DNA of 64,000 nucleotides from NCBI GenBank assembly GCA_004555265.1, contig SFIQ01000007.1, positions 6,003 to 70,002 of the forward strand, written 5' to 3'. The notes below the pieces were generated by a model, which was not told the DNA's origin, did not search any database, and saw nothing but the letters and a program-made list of their open reading frames with translations. Positions 15,217 to 23,986 of the stretch are shown piece by piece (within the stretch, counting starts at the first letter, position 1; each line of letters starts with the position of its first letter). Origin of the DNA: Ruminococcus sp. (GTDB lineage Bacteria > Bacillota > Clostridia > Oscillospirales > Acutalibacteraceae). The translations under genes were made by a program, and so were the position numbers.

Positions 15217-16560
15217 ATGGAGTCGCAAACAAATTCGGCCTTTTCTCCGCTTTTAACTGCGGATATACCTTTATATATGCAGGTGTATACCTATTTTCGG
15301 GATTTGATTACGGACGGCAAGCTCGCGCCGAACACCCGCCTGCCCTCGGTGCGGCGCTGTGCCGAGAATTTCTCCGTCAGCCGCACCACCGCCGAGGCGG
15401 CGTATTTTCAGCTTTGCGCAGACGGCTATGTGTTGGCAAAGCCGCAAAGCGGCTATTATGTGACGGACTTATATTTTCATAAGCCGCAAAAAAAGGCGGT
15501 GCGCGAAAAGACGGACACACCCGTAGCTCGCTATGATTTTTCGTCGCTTTCCGCTGACCGCGAAAGCTTTGATTTTACCCTTTGGCGGCGATATTTGAAA
15601 AGTGCGCTTCGGCAGGACGAACGGTTGCTTTCCTACGGCGCGGTACAGGGGGAGCCCGATTTGCGCGAAGCCGTGTCCCAATATATTTCGCAAAAAAGAA
15701 ATGTGGTCTGTACGGCGGACAACATTGTAATCGGCGCGGGGGTGCAAAGCCTTTTACACATTCTGTGCGCGATGCTGAAAACCGGCAACATCTGTTTTCA
15801 GGATAAAAGCTTTGCAGAGGGACAGGCCATTTTTCGCGACCACGGCTTTCAAATCGTCGAAAAGGAGACCGACGCGCAACTGCTGTATACCTCCCCGTCG
15901 CATATGAACCGCTGGGGCGATGTGATGCCCGCCAAAGCGCGCGTTGCCCTGTTAAAGCAAGCCGCCGCACACGGCACGCTGCTTATCGAAGACGATTATG
16001 ACAACGAATTCGGCTATTTTGACAAACCCTCGCCCGCACTCCAAGGCTTGGACGGCGGACACAATGTGGTGTATCTCGGCACATTTTCCAAATTGCTGTT
16101 GCCGTCCATTCGTTTGAGCTTTATGGTGCTTCCCGACCGACTTTTGTCGCGTTACCGTGAAATTGCGCCGCTCTACAACCAAACCGCCTCCAAAGCCGAG
16201 CAAATCGCGCTGTGCCAATTCATTCGAGACGGGCATTTGGCAAGCCAAATCCGCAAAGTGCGCAAGCTCTACGCCCAAAAGGCGTTTTTGTTGGAACAGG
16301 CAGTCAAAACCGTGTTTGGCGATACGGTGCAAACGCATATCGGCGACACGGGCTTTGTGGTGAAAGTCGATGTGCAAACCGACCTCTCCCCCGCCGCAGT
16401 GCGCGCGCGTGCATTGCGGGCAGGTATTCTTTTGCGCACCGAGGGCAGCCAAAGCGGTACCGTTTCACTTCTCCTTTCGTGCTCGGGACTGCACAGCGAC
16501 ACTTTTTCGGAGGCGTTGACCGAATTGCGCGAAACCTGCTTCGATGAAATTGCAAAATAA
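15217..16560 (+). CDS. pdxR: MocR/PdxR-type regulator (GntR wHTH plus aminotransferase fold)
   Basis: 447 residues. Residues 15-85 are a GntR winged helix (LYMQVYTYFRDLITDGKL, LPSVRRCAENFSVSRTTAEA). The rest is a class I aminotransferase fold used as a PLP-sensing domain, with the PLP lysine in YLGTFSKLLLPSIR and the DDYDNEF strand. It is divergent from the B6 kinase and transporter genes across a palindromic promoter region. Known PdxR proteins control exactly such genes, so a role in B6 homeostasis is well supported. The gene symbol is by role; another MocR function is possible. Confidence 0.85.
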   Translation: MESQTNSAFSPLLTADIPLYMQVYTYFRDLITDGKLAPNTRLPSVRRCAENFSVSRTTAEAAYFQLCADGYVLAKPQSGYYVTDLYFHKPQKKAVREKTDTPVARYDFSSLSADRESFDFTLWRRYLKSALRQDERLLSYGAVQGEPDLREAVSQYISQKRNVVCTADNIVIGAGVQSLLHILCAMLKTGNICFQDKSFAEGQAIFRDHGFQIVEKETDAQLLYTSPSHMNRWGDVMPAKARVALLKQAAAHGTLLIEDDYDNEFGYFDKPSPALQGLDGGHNVVYLGTFSKLLLPSIRLSFMVLPDRLLSRYREIAPLYNQTASKAEQIALCQFIRDGHLASQIRKVRKLYAQKAFLLEQAVKTVFGDTVQTHIGDTGFVVKVDVQTDLSPAAVRARALRAGILLRTEGSQSGTVSLLLSCSGLHSDTFSEALTELRETCFDEIAK

Positions 16561-16632
16561 TTGTATCATCTGAAACAATTTTACGGGCTTTTTTCAACGC
16601 TTGTCGAAAAACAATGGAAAATATCAAAATAT

Positions 16633-16665
16633 AACAATCAGTATGAAAATACTGATTGTTTTTTT
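16633..16665 (+). terminator. Terminator of the MocR gene
   Basis: AACAATCAGTAT-gaaa-ATACTGATTGTT followed by TTTTT: a perfect 12-bp stem with a 4-nt loop. Confidence 0.9.
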
Positions 16666-16696
16666 GTAAAAAATGATAGATTTTTAACATAGTTTC

Positions 16697-16705
16697 TGCT
16701 ATAAT
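16697..16705 (+). promoter_or_regulatory. Extended -10 promoter of the hydrogenase operon
   Basis: TGCTATAAT, 62 bp upstream of the first operon gene; the -35 is poor, as is common with extended -10 promoters. Confidence 0.5.
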
Positions 16706-16767
16706 CCTATTATATGCGTTGGTAAAGCCGCGCACATACGATTTTTCGCAAAGGAGGAAATACACGA

Positions 16768-17265
16768 ATGCTCAAAAAAATCAGTTCGATTCCGTTTCGC
16801 GGCACTCCCGAGCAAAAAGCACAGCTGCAAGCGGTCATCGACGAATCCAAGAGCGACAAAAGCCTGCTGATGCATGTCATGCAGGAGGCACAGGAAATCT
16901 ATGGGTATCTGCCCTATGAAGTGCAGGTGATGATTGCCGAGGGTATGGACGTACCGCTGGAAAAGGTCTACGGGGTGTCCACCTTCTACGCGCAGTTCTC
17001 GCTCTCGCCGAAAGGGGAAAACAACATATCGGTTTGCTTGGGTACCGCTTGCTATGTCAAGGGCTCTCAACAGATTTTGGACAGACTGACCAAAGAGCTC
17101 GGCATCGGCGCGGGCGAATGCACCCCGGACGGGCGCTTTTCGTTGGAAGCCTGCCGCTGCATCGGTGCTTGCGGTTTGGCGCCCGTTTTGACCGTCAACG
17201 ATGAAGTGTACGGCAAAATCACCGAAGACGATGTGCCCGAGATTCTCGCCAAATATCAAAACTGA
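16768..17265 (+). CDS. hydC: Electron-bifurcating hydrogenase subunit, NuoE-like
   Basis: 165-residue thioredoxin-like [2Fe-2S] subunit of the NAD-linked [FeFe] hydrogenase. The four cluster Cys are in CLGTACYVKGS and CRCIGACGLAP. The N-terminal helical part (HVMQEAQEIYGYLPYEVQ) and GVSTFYAQF are typical of the NuoE/HndA family. AAAGGAGG precedes the ATG. It is the first gene of a five-gene operon with the flavin subunit and the H-cluster subunit. It is not a complex I subunit, because no NuoG/membrane arm follows. Confidence 0.94.
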   Translation: MLKKISSIPFRGTPEQKAQLQAVIDESKSDKSLLMHVMQEAQEIYGYLPYEVQVMIAEGMDVPLEKVYGVSTFYAQFSLSPKGENNISVCLGTACYVKGSQQILDRLTKELGIGAGECTPDGRFSLEACRCIGACGLAPVLTVNDEVYGKITEDDVPEILAKYQN

Positions 17266-17819
17266 TGCGCGAGTTGTCATTGAATGTGCTGGACATTGCA
17301 CAGAATTCCATTGCCGCCGCCGCAACGCAAATTCAAATGGAAGTGGTAGAGCGCACCGACGCGCACACACTCACCATCGGGATTTATGACAACGGTTGCG
17401 GCATGACCGACGAGCAGGTCAAAAGTGTGCTCGACCCGTTTTATACCACCCGCACCACCCGAAAAGTCGGCATGGGGGTGCCGCTGTTCAAAATGGCGGC
17501 GGAGCAGACGGGCGGAACACTCACCGTTTCGTCAAAGGTCGGCATCGGCACCAACATCAAAGCCGTTTTTCACACCGACAGCGTGGATTTCACACCGCTT
17601 GGGGATATGGCGTCCACAGTGACAACGCTTGTCAGTATGAATACGGAAATTCAATTCCTCTACCGCCACAAGGTGGACAAAAAGGAATTCGTTTTCGACA
17701 CGGCGGAAATCCGCGAAATTCTCGGCGATGTGCCGCTTTCCGAGCCCGCTGTGATGCAATGGATGCGCGAATTTATTGAAGAAAATACAAAAGCTCTGTA
17801 CGGAGGTGTTACAGAATGA
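17265..17819 (+). CDS. HATPase-domain protein in the hydrogenase operon
   Basis: 184 residues with a GHKL ATPase fold: N-box LDIAQNSIAAAA, G1 box IYDNGCGMT and G2-like GMGVPLFKMAAEQTGG. There is no phospho-acceptor His domain, so it resembles an anti-sigma-factor or stand-alone histidine-kinase ATPase rather than a full kinase. TGATG couples it to hydC and ATGA couples it to the next gene. It is found in this position in other clostridial hydrogenase operons, but its function is not established; regulation or assembly are guesses. Confidence 0.9.
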   Translation: MRELSLNVLDIAQNSIAAAATQIQMEVVERTDAHTLTIGIYDNGCGMTDEQVKSVLDPFYTTRTTRKVGMGVPLFKMAAEQTGGTLTVSSKVGIGTNIKAVFHTDSVDFTPLGDMASTVTTLVSMNTEIQFLYRHKVDKKEFVFDTAEIREILGDVPLSEPAVMQWMREFIEENTKALYGGVTE

Positions 17820-18190
17820 AATCTTTGGAAGAACTGATGGCCATTCGCGAGAATGCCAAAAAGAAAATGACCGTGCGCGAAGACACGGGCGACGAGAACA
17901 TTCGTATCGTTGTCGGTATGGCAACCTGCGGCATTGCGGCGGGTGCGCGCCCGGTGCTCAATGCCTTTGTCGATGAAATCGCCAAGCGTGGCATAAAAGG
18001 CGTAACCGTTTCGCAGACCGGCTGTATCGGTATGTGCCAATACGAGCCGATTGTCGAGGTTTTGGAGCCCGGCAAAGAAAAAGTTACCTATGTCAAAATG
18101 ACCGCCGAAAAAGCGGTGAAGGTCGTCAATGACCACATCGTCAACGGCAACCCGATTGTCGATTTCACCGTCGGCGCGGCAACAAAATAA
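17816..18190 (+). CDS. Thioredoxin-like [2Fe-2S] ferredoxin protein (HndB-like)
   Basis: 124 residues. The N-terminal helix carries ELMAIRENAKKKM, followed by a 2Fe-2S thioredoxin-like fold with the cluster Cys in VVGMATCGIAAGAR and QTGCIGMCQYEP. It matches the small HndB-type subunit of NAD(P)-linked hydrogenases and probably passes electrons between the NuoE-like and NuoF-like subunits. GGAGG ribosome site; starts inside the previous gene's stop. Confidence 0.9.
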   Translation: MKSLEELMAIRENAKKKMTVREDTGDENIRIVVGMATCGIAAGARPVLNAFVDEIAKRGIKGVTVSQTGCIGMCQYEPIVEVLEPGKEKVTYVKMTAEKAVKVVNDHIVNGNPIVDFTVGAATK

Positions 18191-18202
18191 GGAGGAAAAA
18201 CA

Positions 18203-19990
18203 ATGTATCGTTCCCATGTTCTGGTTTGCGGCGGTACCGGTTGTACCTCTTCAAACAGCCTCGCGATTATTGAGGCGCTCGAAGCCGAAATCGCAAAAAA
18301 GGGCTTGCAGGATGAAGTCAAGGTTGTCCGCACGGGCTGCTTCGGACTTTGTGCGTTGGGCCCCATTATGATTGTCTACCCCGAGGGCAGTTTTTACAGC
18401 CAAGTGCAGGTATCCGACGTACCCGAAATCGTCGAGGAACACCTGTTAAAGGGCAGACTCGTCAAACGGCTGCTTTACGATGAGACCGTCACCATGGACG
18501 ATGTCAAATCGTTGCAGGAAACCGATTTCTACAAAAAGCAGCATCGTGTGGCGCTGCGCAACTGCGGTGTCATCGACCCCGAAAACATCGAGGAATACAT
18601 CGCATTTGACGGCTATATGGCGCTTGCGAAATGCTTGAAGGAATACACCCCCGAACAGGTCATTCAGATTGTGAAGGACTCGGGGCTGCGCGGCAGAGGC
18701 GGCGGCGGATTCCCGACCGGCTTGAAATGGAGCTTCACAGCCGCCAATCAGGCTGACCAAAAATATGTGGTCTGCAACGCGGATGAGGGCGACCCCGGCG
18801 CGTTTATGGACCGTTCCGTTCTCGAAGGCGACCCGCATTGCATCGTCGAAGCCATGGCAATCTGCGGCTATGCCACGGGCGCAACCGAAGGCTATGTGTA
18901 TGTCCGCGCGGAATACCCCATCGCCGTTAAGCGTTTGCAGATTGCCATTAAACAGGCACGCGAATACGGGCTTCTCGGTAAAAACATTTTCGACAGCGGC
19001 TTTGATTTTGATTTGCATGTGCGTTTGGGTGCAGGCGCATTCGTCTGCGGCGAGGAAACCGCGCTGATGACCTCCATTGAGGGCAACCGCGGCGAACCGA
19101 GACCCCGTCCGCCCTATCCGGCAGTCAAAGGCTTATTTGCAAAGCCCACTACCGAAAACAATGTGGAAACCTTTGCTAACATTCCGCAGATTATCTTAAA
19201 GGGTGCGGACTGGTTCGCTTCGATGGGTACCGAAAAATCCAAGGGCACCAAAGTCTTTGCACTCGGCGGCAAAATCAAGAATACCGGTCTTGTCGAAATC
19301 CCGATGGGCACCACCTTGCGTGAAATCATTGAGGAAATCGGCGGCGGCATTCCGAACGGCAAAAAGTTCAAAGCGGCGCAGACGGGCGGCCCCTCCGGCG
19401 GCTGTATCCCCGCTTCGCTTATGGATACCCCGATTGACTATGACAACTTGACCGCCATCGGCTGTATGATGGGTTCGGGCGGCTTAATCGTTATGGACGA
19501 GGACAACTGCATGGTCGATATTGCGAAGTTCTTCTTGAACTTCACGGTTGACGAGTCCTGCGGCAAGTGCACACCCTGCCGCGTCGGTACAAAACGACTG
19601 CTCGAAATGCTCGACAAAATCACCGAAGGCAAAGCCACGATGGAGGATTTGGACAAATTAGAGGATTTGTGCCACTACATCAAGGCAAACTCCCTTTGCG
19701 GTTTGGGCCAGACCGCGCCCAACCCCGTGCTGGCGACACTCAAATTCTTCCGCGAGGAATATGTGGCGCACATTCAGGATAAGAAGTGCCCCGCGGGCGT
19801 CTGCAAGGCTTTGATGACCTATTCTATCGAAGCCGACAAGTGCCGCGGTTGTACCGCCTGCGCGAGAAAGTGCCCCGCCGGCGCTATCGAGGGAAAAGTC
19901 AAGGAAGTACATACCATTCATACCGACAAGTGCATCAAATGCGGCGTCTGCTTGGAGACCTGCAAATTCGGTGCCGTTGTCAAGAAATAA
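18203..19990 (+). CDS. hydB: Electron-bifurcating hydrogenase flavin subunit, NuoF-like
   Basis: 595 residues. Domains in order: N-terminal thioredoxin-like [2Fe-2S] (residues 1-115, CGGTGCTSSN and TGCFGLCALGP), NuoF FMN/NAD domain (GLRGRGGGGFPTG, CNADEGDPGAFMDRS, GAGAFVCGEETALM), SLBB, the [4Fe-4S] site in SCGKCTPCRVG with a later CGLG Cys, and a C-terminal 2x[4Fe-4S] ferredoxin domain (CRGCTACARKCPAGAI, CIKCGVCLETCKFGAV). This is the HydB/HndC subunit that binds NAD(H) and bifurcates electrons between NAD and ferredoxin. Confidence 0.95.
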   Translation: MYRSHVLVCGGTGCTSSNSLAIIEALEAEIAKKGLQDEVKVVRTGCFGLCALGPIMIVYPEGSFYSQVQVSDVPEIVEEHLLKGRLVKRLLYDETVTMDDVKSLQETDFYKKQHRVALRNCGVIDPENIEEYIAFDGYMALAKCLKEYTPEQVIQIVKDSGLRGRGGGGFPTGLKWSFTAANQADQKYVVCNADEGDPGAFMDRSVLEGDPHCIVEAMAICGYATGATEGYVYVRAEYPIAVKRLQIAIKQAREYGLLGKNIFDSGFDFDLHVRLGAGAFVCGEETALMTSIEGNRGEPRPRPPYPAVKGLFAKPTTENNVETFANIPQIILKGADWFASMGTEKSKGTKVFALGGKIKNTGLVEIPMGTTLREIIEEIGGGIPNGKKFKAAQTGGPSGGCIPASLMDTPIDYDNLTAIGCMMGSGGLIVMDEDNCMVDIAKFFLNFTVDESCGKCTPCRVGTKRLLEMLDKITEGKATMEDLDKLEDLCHYIKANSLCGLGQTAPNPVLATLKFFREEYVAHIQDKKCPAGVCKALMTYSIEADKCRGCTACARKCPAGAIEGKVKEVHTIHTDKCIKCGVCLETCKFGAVVKK

Positions 19991-20002
19991 GGAGTGTGCC
20001 TA

Positions 20003-21745
20003 ATGGAAACTGTCAATATTCAAATTAACGGCATGCCCTTGAGCGTGCCGAAGGGCATTTCGATTTTGGAAGCGGCAAGATTTGCCGGCATTGAAATCCC
20101 CACCCTTTGCTATTTAAAAGACATCAACGAAATCGGCGCTTGCCGTATTTGTATGGTTGAAGTGAAAGGCGCAAAAAGTCTTGTAACTGCCTGCGTATAC
20201 CCCGTAAACGAGGGTATGGAAATTTTCACCAACACCGAGCGCGTTCGCCATTCCCGCAAAATCACGCTGGAACTGATTCTTTCCACGCACGATAAGAAAT
20301 GTCTTTCCTGCGTGCGCAGCGGCAACTGCGAATTGCAGGCGCTGTGTAAAGAATTCGGCGTAGACGATGAAACCGCTTTCGCAGGCGAAACCATTCACTA
20401 CGACTTCGACGATTCCGCCGCGCATATGGTGCGCGACAACAACAAGTGCATTCTTTGCCGCCGCTGTGTTGCGGCTTGCGACGCGCAGGGCATTTCCGTC
20501 ATCGGTGCAAACGCCCGCGGCTTTGATACGCACATCAGTTCGGCGTTTGACAAGGATTTGGCGGATGTTTCGTGCATTTCCTGCGGGCAATGCATCGTCA
20601 ACTGCCCGACGGGCGCGATTGTCGAGAAAGACGATACCGACAAGGTATTGGAAGCCATCAACGACCCCGACAAATTTGTCATCGTCAACACCGCGCCGTC
20701 CATTCGCGCAACGCTCGGCGAAGCGTTCGGGATGCACATCGGCACCAATGTGGAGGGCAAGATGGTTGCCGCTTTGCGCCGTCTCGGCTTTGACAAGGTG
20801 TTTGACACCGACTTCGCCGCAGACTTAACGATTATGGAGGAAGCGCACGAATTCTTAGACCGCGTACAGAACGGCGGCGTTCTGCCGATGATTACCTCCT
20901 GCTCGCCCGGCTGGATTAAATACTGCGAGCACTATTATCCCGAACTTATTCCGCATCTTTCGACCTGCAAATCTCCCCAACAGATGTTCGGCGCGACCAT
21001 GAAAACCTATTACGCGCAGAAACTCGGTATGGACCCGAAAGATATGGTTGTGGTCGGCGTAATGCCCTGTACTGCCAAGAAGTTCGAGACCAAGCGTCCC
21101 GACCAGGCGGCGTCCGGCTACCCCGATGTGGACATTGCCATCACCACGCGTGAGCTTGCCCGTATGATTGAGAGCGCAGGCATCTTCTTTAAACACCTGC
21201 CCGACGAGGAATTCGACATTCCGTTCGGCGAGTCCACCGGCGCGGCAACCATTTTCGGTACCACCGGCGGCGTGATGGAAGCGGCACTGCGTACTGCGGT
21301 GGAAACGCTCACGGGCGAAACCCTGCCGAGTGTGGACTTCAAAGAGGTACGCGGCATGGAAAACATCAAAGAGGCTGCATACGATGTTGCAGGTATGAAA
21401 GTCAAGGTTGCGGTTGCCAGCGGCACCAAAAACGCGAAAGTGTTGCTTGACAAAATCAAGGACGGCACCGCAGACTATCAATTCATTGAGATTATGGGCT
21501 GCCCGGGCGGTTGTATCAACGGCGGCGGCCAGCCGATTCAGCACGCGGTTGTGCGCAACTTCGTCGATTTGAAAGCAAGACGCGCCGAAGCGCTTTACAC
21601 GGCAGACGCCGAAAATCCGAAGCGCAAATCGCATGAAAACGAGGCAATCAAGGAATTGTACAGCGAGTTCTTGGGTGAACCCGGCAGCCACAAGGCGCAT
21701 GAAATCCTGCACACCTCCTATGTTGCGCGCAAAAAGTACAACTAA
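20003..21745 (+). CDS. hydA: [FeFe] hydrogenase catalytic subunit
   Basis: 580 residues from the ATG at 20003 (METVNIQINGMP), chosen because GGAG lies 8 nt upstream; an in-frame GTG 9 bp earlier is too close to it. N-terminal plant-type [2Fe-2S] (GACRICMVEVKG), His-ligated [4Fe-4S] (HDKKCLSCVRSGNCELQALC), 2x[4Fe-4S] (CILCRRCVAACDAQGI, CISCGQCIVNCPTGAI), then the H-cluster motifs L1 TSCSPGWIKYCE, L2 MPCTAKKFE and L3 MGCPGGCINGGG, and the small-subunit tail. All catalytic Cys are present. Produces H2 with electrons from ferredoxin plus NADH. No maturases HydE/F/G are in the window. Confidence 0.97.
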   Translation: METVNIQINGMPLSVPKGISILEAARFAGIEIPTLCYLKDINEIGACRICMVEVKGAKSLVTACVYPVNEGMEIFTNTERVRHSRKITLELILSTHDKKCLSCVRSGNCELQALCKEFGVDDETAFAGETIHYDFDDSAAHMVRDNNKCILCRRCVAACDAQGISVIGANARGFDTHISSAFDKDLADVSCISCGQCIVNCPTGAIVEKDDTDKVLEAINDPDKFVIVNTAPSIRATLGEAFGMHIGTNVEGKMVAALRRLGFDKVFDTDFAADLTIMEEAHEFLDRVQNGGVLPMITSCSPGWIKYCEHYYPELIPHLSTCKSPQQMFGATMKTYYAQKLGMDPKDMVVVGVMPCTAKKFETKRPDQAASGYPDVDIAITTRELARMIESAGIFFKHLPDEEFDIPFGESTGAATIFGTTGGVMEAALRTAVETLTGETLPSVDFKEVRGMENIKEAAYDVAGMKVKVAVASGTKNAKVLLDKIKDGTADYQFIEIMGCPGGCINGGGQPIQHAVVRNFVDLKARRAEALYTADAENPKRKSHENEAIKELYSEFLGEPGSHKAHEILHTSYVARKKYN

Positions 21746-21759
21746 TTTCACCTTTTCTC

Positions 21760-21795
21760 GCATCCACGCCACACGGCGTGGGTGCTTTTCTTTTT
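21760..21795 (+). terminator. Terminator of the hydrogenase operon
   Basis: GCATCCACGCC-acac-GGCGTGGGTGC followed by TTTTCTTTTT, 15 bp after the hydA stop. Confidence 0.9.
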
Positions 21796-21864
21796 GTGCG
21801 CATTTTGAATAGAAAATCCCCGCATTTTTCGGCAAAGTGCACCGTTTCGGTACGCTTTGGTTAC

Positions 21865-21894
21865 TTGACGGTTAGGTAGTTTATATAGTATAAT
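21865..21894 (+). promoter_or_regulatory. Promoter of the sulfatase-maturase unit
   Basis: TTGACG, 18-bp spacer, TATAAT, ending 28 bp before the sulfatase ATG. Confidence 0.7.
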
Positions 21895-21922
21895 ATTGGG
21901 GTATAAAAAAGGAGGCTGTGTG

Positions 21923-23959
21923 ATGAAAAAGAAAATTACATTAGACACAGGCAAAAAAGTTTTTCCCATTCTCTTAATGATTGTGGGCATCGGCATTATG
22001 CTCGCACAGTGGATTTTACGCTTGAACCTTGTCAGCGTGGTTGCAGTGGCTTACTGCTGCATTATGTCCGCCGTCATTTTGCTGAGCCTGCTCATCAAAA
22101 AGAAAGTCTATGCGCCGATGGTATTCGGCTACGCGGCGGCTGTGCTCGGCGTGGTTGTGTACTTCATCATTTGGGGCGCGGACGCCGGTTTCGGCGCATT
22201 TTCCTCAGGCCTTGCGGGGTACGCTTCCGCTGACCATCCGTGGTTGCAGGGCGAAGGCAATATCGGCACGAGATTGCTCGGCAACTTCCTTCTTGCACTC
22301 CCCGCGGCAATTTGCCTTTGGGGGTTGTTCTTCACGGCAAAACACACCTTCAAAAAAGAGGGCGCAAAGAAAGCGCTTTCGGGCGTTTTAAGCATTTTGT
22401 TAATTGCCACCAGCATTATTTATGTATTGACGATGAATCTTCGTTCCAAGCCCAATACCGAACGCCTTTGGGATGGGCAGGATGATTACTTAAAGGGCGT
22501 GGACAAAAATGCCGCCAAAAAGGACAATCCCAATGTGCTGTTCATTTTAATGGATGACCTCGGTTGGGGTGATATTTCCTTAAACGGCGCAATTTACGAC
22601 ACCCCGAACATAGACAGCATCGGCGAAAACGGCGTTGTGCTCGACAATTTCTATTCTTCCTACTCCGTTTGCTCACCCGCGCGTTTTGCGGCGATGACCG
22701 GTCGCTATCCGTACCGCGGTTTTGCAGACAATGTGATGTACCCGACGATTGCCACCCTTTCCCCGTTTGCGCAAACGCGTATTTTCAACTCGATTGAAAT
22801 GGGTGCAAACGCCGACGGTATGCTCGGCGACGAAATCACCATTGCCGAAACCTTTAAAGCGGCAGGCTACAACACCGGTGCATTCGGTAAATGGCATTTG
22901 GGCGACTACGGTGAATATCTGCCGACCAACCAAGGCTTTGACTATTTCTACGGCAGTCACCATGTAAACGATATGACGCCGTTCTACCATGTCCGCGAGG
23001 AAAACGGGCAGTATGAAATCGTGCACGGCACGGACGAAATGTTCGTAAACAGTAAAAAAGACCAAAGCAAGTTGACAGAGTGGATTCACGCTGAAATGAC
23101 CGATTGGATTACCGACCAAGTGCAAAATTCCGACGAGCCGTTCTTTGCGTTCTACGCTTCCCCGTGGCCGCACGCGCCCGTGTTTGCCGGCGACGAATTT
23201 GACGGCACAAGCGGTATGGGCACTTATGTGGACTGCGTAACGGAAGTGGACTACTACCTCGGGCAGTTGTTCGACACATTAGAAGACCTCGGCGTATTGG
23301 AAGATACCATTATCATCTTCACAAGCGACAACGGCCCTGCGCTGGAAGGCTCCGTCAGCGACCTGCGCGGCGGCAAATACCTCGCCTATGAAGGCGGGCA
23401 GAAAGTGCCGTTTATGATTCGTTGGGACAATGACAACGGCGCGCTTGGGCAAAAGGGTACCGACAGAAAACAGTCGGCAACGCTTGTAGACCTCTACCCG
23501 ACACTTGTGGAGCTCTGCGGCATTACCGGCAACGGCGGGCAGACAGCGTATCTCCCCGCTGACCGTGAAATCGACGGCGTTTCAATGACGGGGCTTTTGA
23601 AGAGCGACGAAGTCATCCACACCAAAGACAATCCGATTTTACATATGAAGCGTGAAGACATCAAAGCCATTCAGTACACGATGCCGACCGCCGATGTGCT
23701 CGCGCAGTACCCCGATTACGATTACGATATTTTGACGGAAAATTCGTTCATCACCTTCAAATACTTTGACCGTATTCAGAACGATAACTCCGCATTCTTT
23801 GACAAATACCGTAAGAATTGGCTGCACATTTTGACCGATGACGCGGGCGAAAACTACAACCGCACGCCTGTATATCCCGAAATTGCAGACGAATACCACG
23901 CAAAACTCGATGAAATTCAAAAGGATTTCAAAGAAAACCGCCGCGGTATTGTAAAATAA
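21923..23959 (+). CDS. Membrane-anchored type I (Cys) sulfatase
   Basis: 678 residues from ATG 21923, 8 nt after GGAGG. Residues 10-172 contain about five membrane helices, unusual for a bacterial sulfatase. The sulfatase domain follows from about residue 195: Ca-binding NVLFILMDDLGWGD, the formylglycine motif CSPAR with Cys250 (SVCSPARFAAMTGR), GKWHLG and the late FTSDNGP. The catalytic domain should face outside. Cys at the active site means it needs an anaerobic maturase, which is the next gene. The substrate (for example mucin or glycosaminoglycan sulfate) cannot be read. LTA-synthase-like enzymes also have a five-helix membrane domain, but the CxPxR motif and maturase argue for a true sulfatase. 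Confidence 0.92.
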   Translation: MKKKITLDTGKKVFPILLMIVGIGIMLAQWILRLNLVSVVAVAYCCIMSAVILLSLLIKKKVYAPMVFGYAAAVLGVVVYFIIWGADAGFGAFSSGLAGYASADHPWLQGEGNIGTRLLGNFLLALPAAICLWGLFFTAKHTFKKEGAKKALSGVLSILLIATSIIYVLTMNLRSKPNTERLWDGQDDYLKGVDKNAAKKDNPNVLFILMDDLGWGDISLNGAIYDTPNIDSIGENGVVLDNFYSSYSVCSPARFAAMTGRYPYRGFADNVMYPTIATLSPFAQTRIFNSIEMGANADGMLGDEITIAETFKAAGYNTGAFGKWHLGDYGEYLPTNQGFDYFYGSHHVNDMTPFYHVREENGQYEIVHGTDEMFVNSKKDQSKLTEWIHAEMTDWITDQVQNSDEPFFAFYASPWPHAPVFAGDEFDGTSGMGTYVDCVTEVDYYLGQLFDTLEDLGVLEDTIIIFTSDNGPALEGSVSDLRGGKYLAYEGGQKVPFMIRWDNDNGALGQKGTDRKQSATLVDLYPTLVELCGITGNGGQTAYLPADREIDGVSMTGLLKSDEVIHTKDNPILHMKREDIKAIQYTMPTADVLAQYPDYDYDILTENSFITFKYFDRIQNDNSAFFDKYRKNWLHILTDDAGENYNRTPVYPEIADEYHAKLDEIQKDFKENRRGIVK

Positions 23960-23986
23960 CATATTTTTCCCGAAAGATGTGGTCTT

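Noticed and set aside
16768..19990. Part of respiratory complex I (nuoE/nuoF)
   Set aside because: The operon ends with an H-cluster hydrogenase and lacks nuoG and membrane subunits; the NuoF-like chain also carries the extra N- and C-terminal Fe-S domains of bifurcating hydrogenases.
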